NCBI GenBank assembly: GCA_019247305.1
Contig: JAFAPC010000149.1
Coordinates: forward strand, 1-33,764
Source: Pseudonocardiales bacterium
GTDB taxonomy: Bacteria; Actinomycetota; Actinomycetes; Mycobacteriales; Pseudonocardiaceae
Length of the DNA: 33,764 nucleotides
Direction of reading: 5' to 3'
In this document: positions 33,465-33,764 of the stretch, in pieces
Position numbering within the stretch: position 1 is the first letter of the stretch
Layout of the letters: every line of letters starts with the position of its first letter
Notes under the pieces: generated by a model
The model's database searches: none
What the model saw: only the letters and a program-made list of their open reading frames with translations
Told to the model about the DNA's origin: nothing
Program-made: the position numbers and the translations under genes

Positions 33465-33764
33465 GGCCCGGCCTCCTAGTATCGGTTGGCGCCGTGTCTG
33501 GGGTGAGCACTGAGCAGTCCTGGCGTTTCGTGTCCGCCAGATGTACCACCGGTCTTGGTCGGTGCGTCGAAGAATGAACCGGCCTAGCAGTGGGCCTCCT
33601 TCCGGGCCGATCTCACACGAACAGATCGCCATGACCTCGCTCGGGTAGACGTCGGGTGAGCGATCACCGGTCGAGCGTAGGTGGCTGGGACTCCCCGAAG
33701 CTACGGCCAACCGCACACTAGCCGAGCGTGACCGTGAACCGCCTGGATGCCTACTTTGAGGCAC
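33465..33764 (-). CDS. Upstream conserved frame fused in-frame to the regulator (partial)
   Basis: The minus strand from the window edge contains STGDRSPDVYPSEVMAIC, EIGPEGGPLLGRFILRRTDQ and DRWYIWRT, a close match to the left frame at 6203-6481. In the left copy a TGA ends it; here the corresponding codon is sense (RTRNARTAQ) and the frame runs into the regulator. It may be a separate small protein whose stop mutated, or the regulator may have a longer form. The 5' end lies near or beyond the window edge. Confidence 0.4.

Overview
The window is high-GC actinobacterial DNA. It has a PurA typical of the phylum, a gene divergent from purA as in mycobacteria, an actinobacterial-type (group 1h/5) [NiFe]-hydrogenase operon, many GTG/TTG starts and 4-nt stop/start overlaps, and XRE-TPR regulators with small partners as seen in Pseudonocardiaceae. 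Pseudonocardiales is my best guess for the order, by inference only. Much of the window is an accessory region rich in gene decay, toxin-antitoxin modules and duplicated pieces.

Layout. 1-122: the 3' end of a group II intron (end of its reverse transcriptase/maturase, then domains V and VI). 349-3072: palindromic repeats, purA, its divergent neighbour and a Uma2 nuclease-like gene. 3118-6002: a small EACC1-type gene coupled to a frameshifted caspase, joined tail-to-tail to a truncated MNT nucleotidyltransferase, then debris and a Phd/PIN toxin-antitoxin pair. 6203-7770: a truncated regulator locus, paralogous and inverted relative to the locus at 30788-33764. 14355-7885 (minus strand): a hydrogenase operon (hemerythrin, small subunit, large subunit, NifU-like, DUF5947, two small proteins) ending in a heavily degraded thiamine-pyrophosphate enzyme. 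14861-17260: a MetE-like protein with a clear promoter and operator, a DedA protein and a small membrane protein.

17348-28933 (minus strand) is the most unusual part. Two tandem copies of a module are present: hyuB, then a small EACC1-type gene, then a receptor-caspase. The receptor-caspase has an N-terminal caspase domain containing an EF-hand-like loop, HEAT-like repeats, one transmembrane helix and a C-terminal extracellular Leu/Ile/Val-binding-type domain. Decay is reciprocal: copy 1 keeps an intact receptor-caspase but a deleted EACC1 and only scraps of hyuB; copy 2 keeps intact hyuB and EACC1 but a one-base deletion in the receptor-caspase. hyuA heads the operon, and a DUF1778/GNAT toxin-antitoxin pair with its own promoter sits between hyuA and hyuB.

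29040-33764: a secreted beta-helix protein, a second, internally deleted Phd/PIN pair, an AT-rich pair of small genes, conserved small ORFs, a gene-free stretch packed with long hairpins, and a full-length XRE-TPR regulator. The working idea (inference) is that the EACC1/receptor-caspase pair senses an outside small molecule and triggers a proteolytic response inside the cell, with hydantoinase/oxoprolinase genes possibly acting on a related compound.
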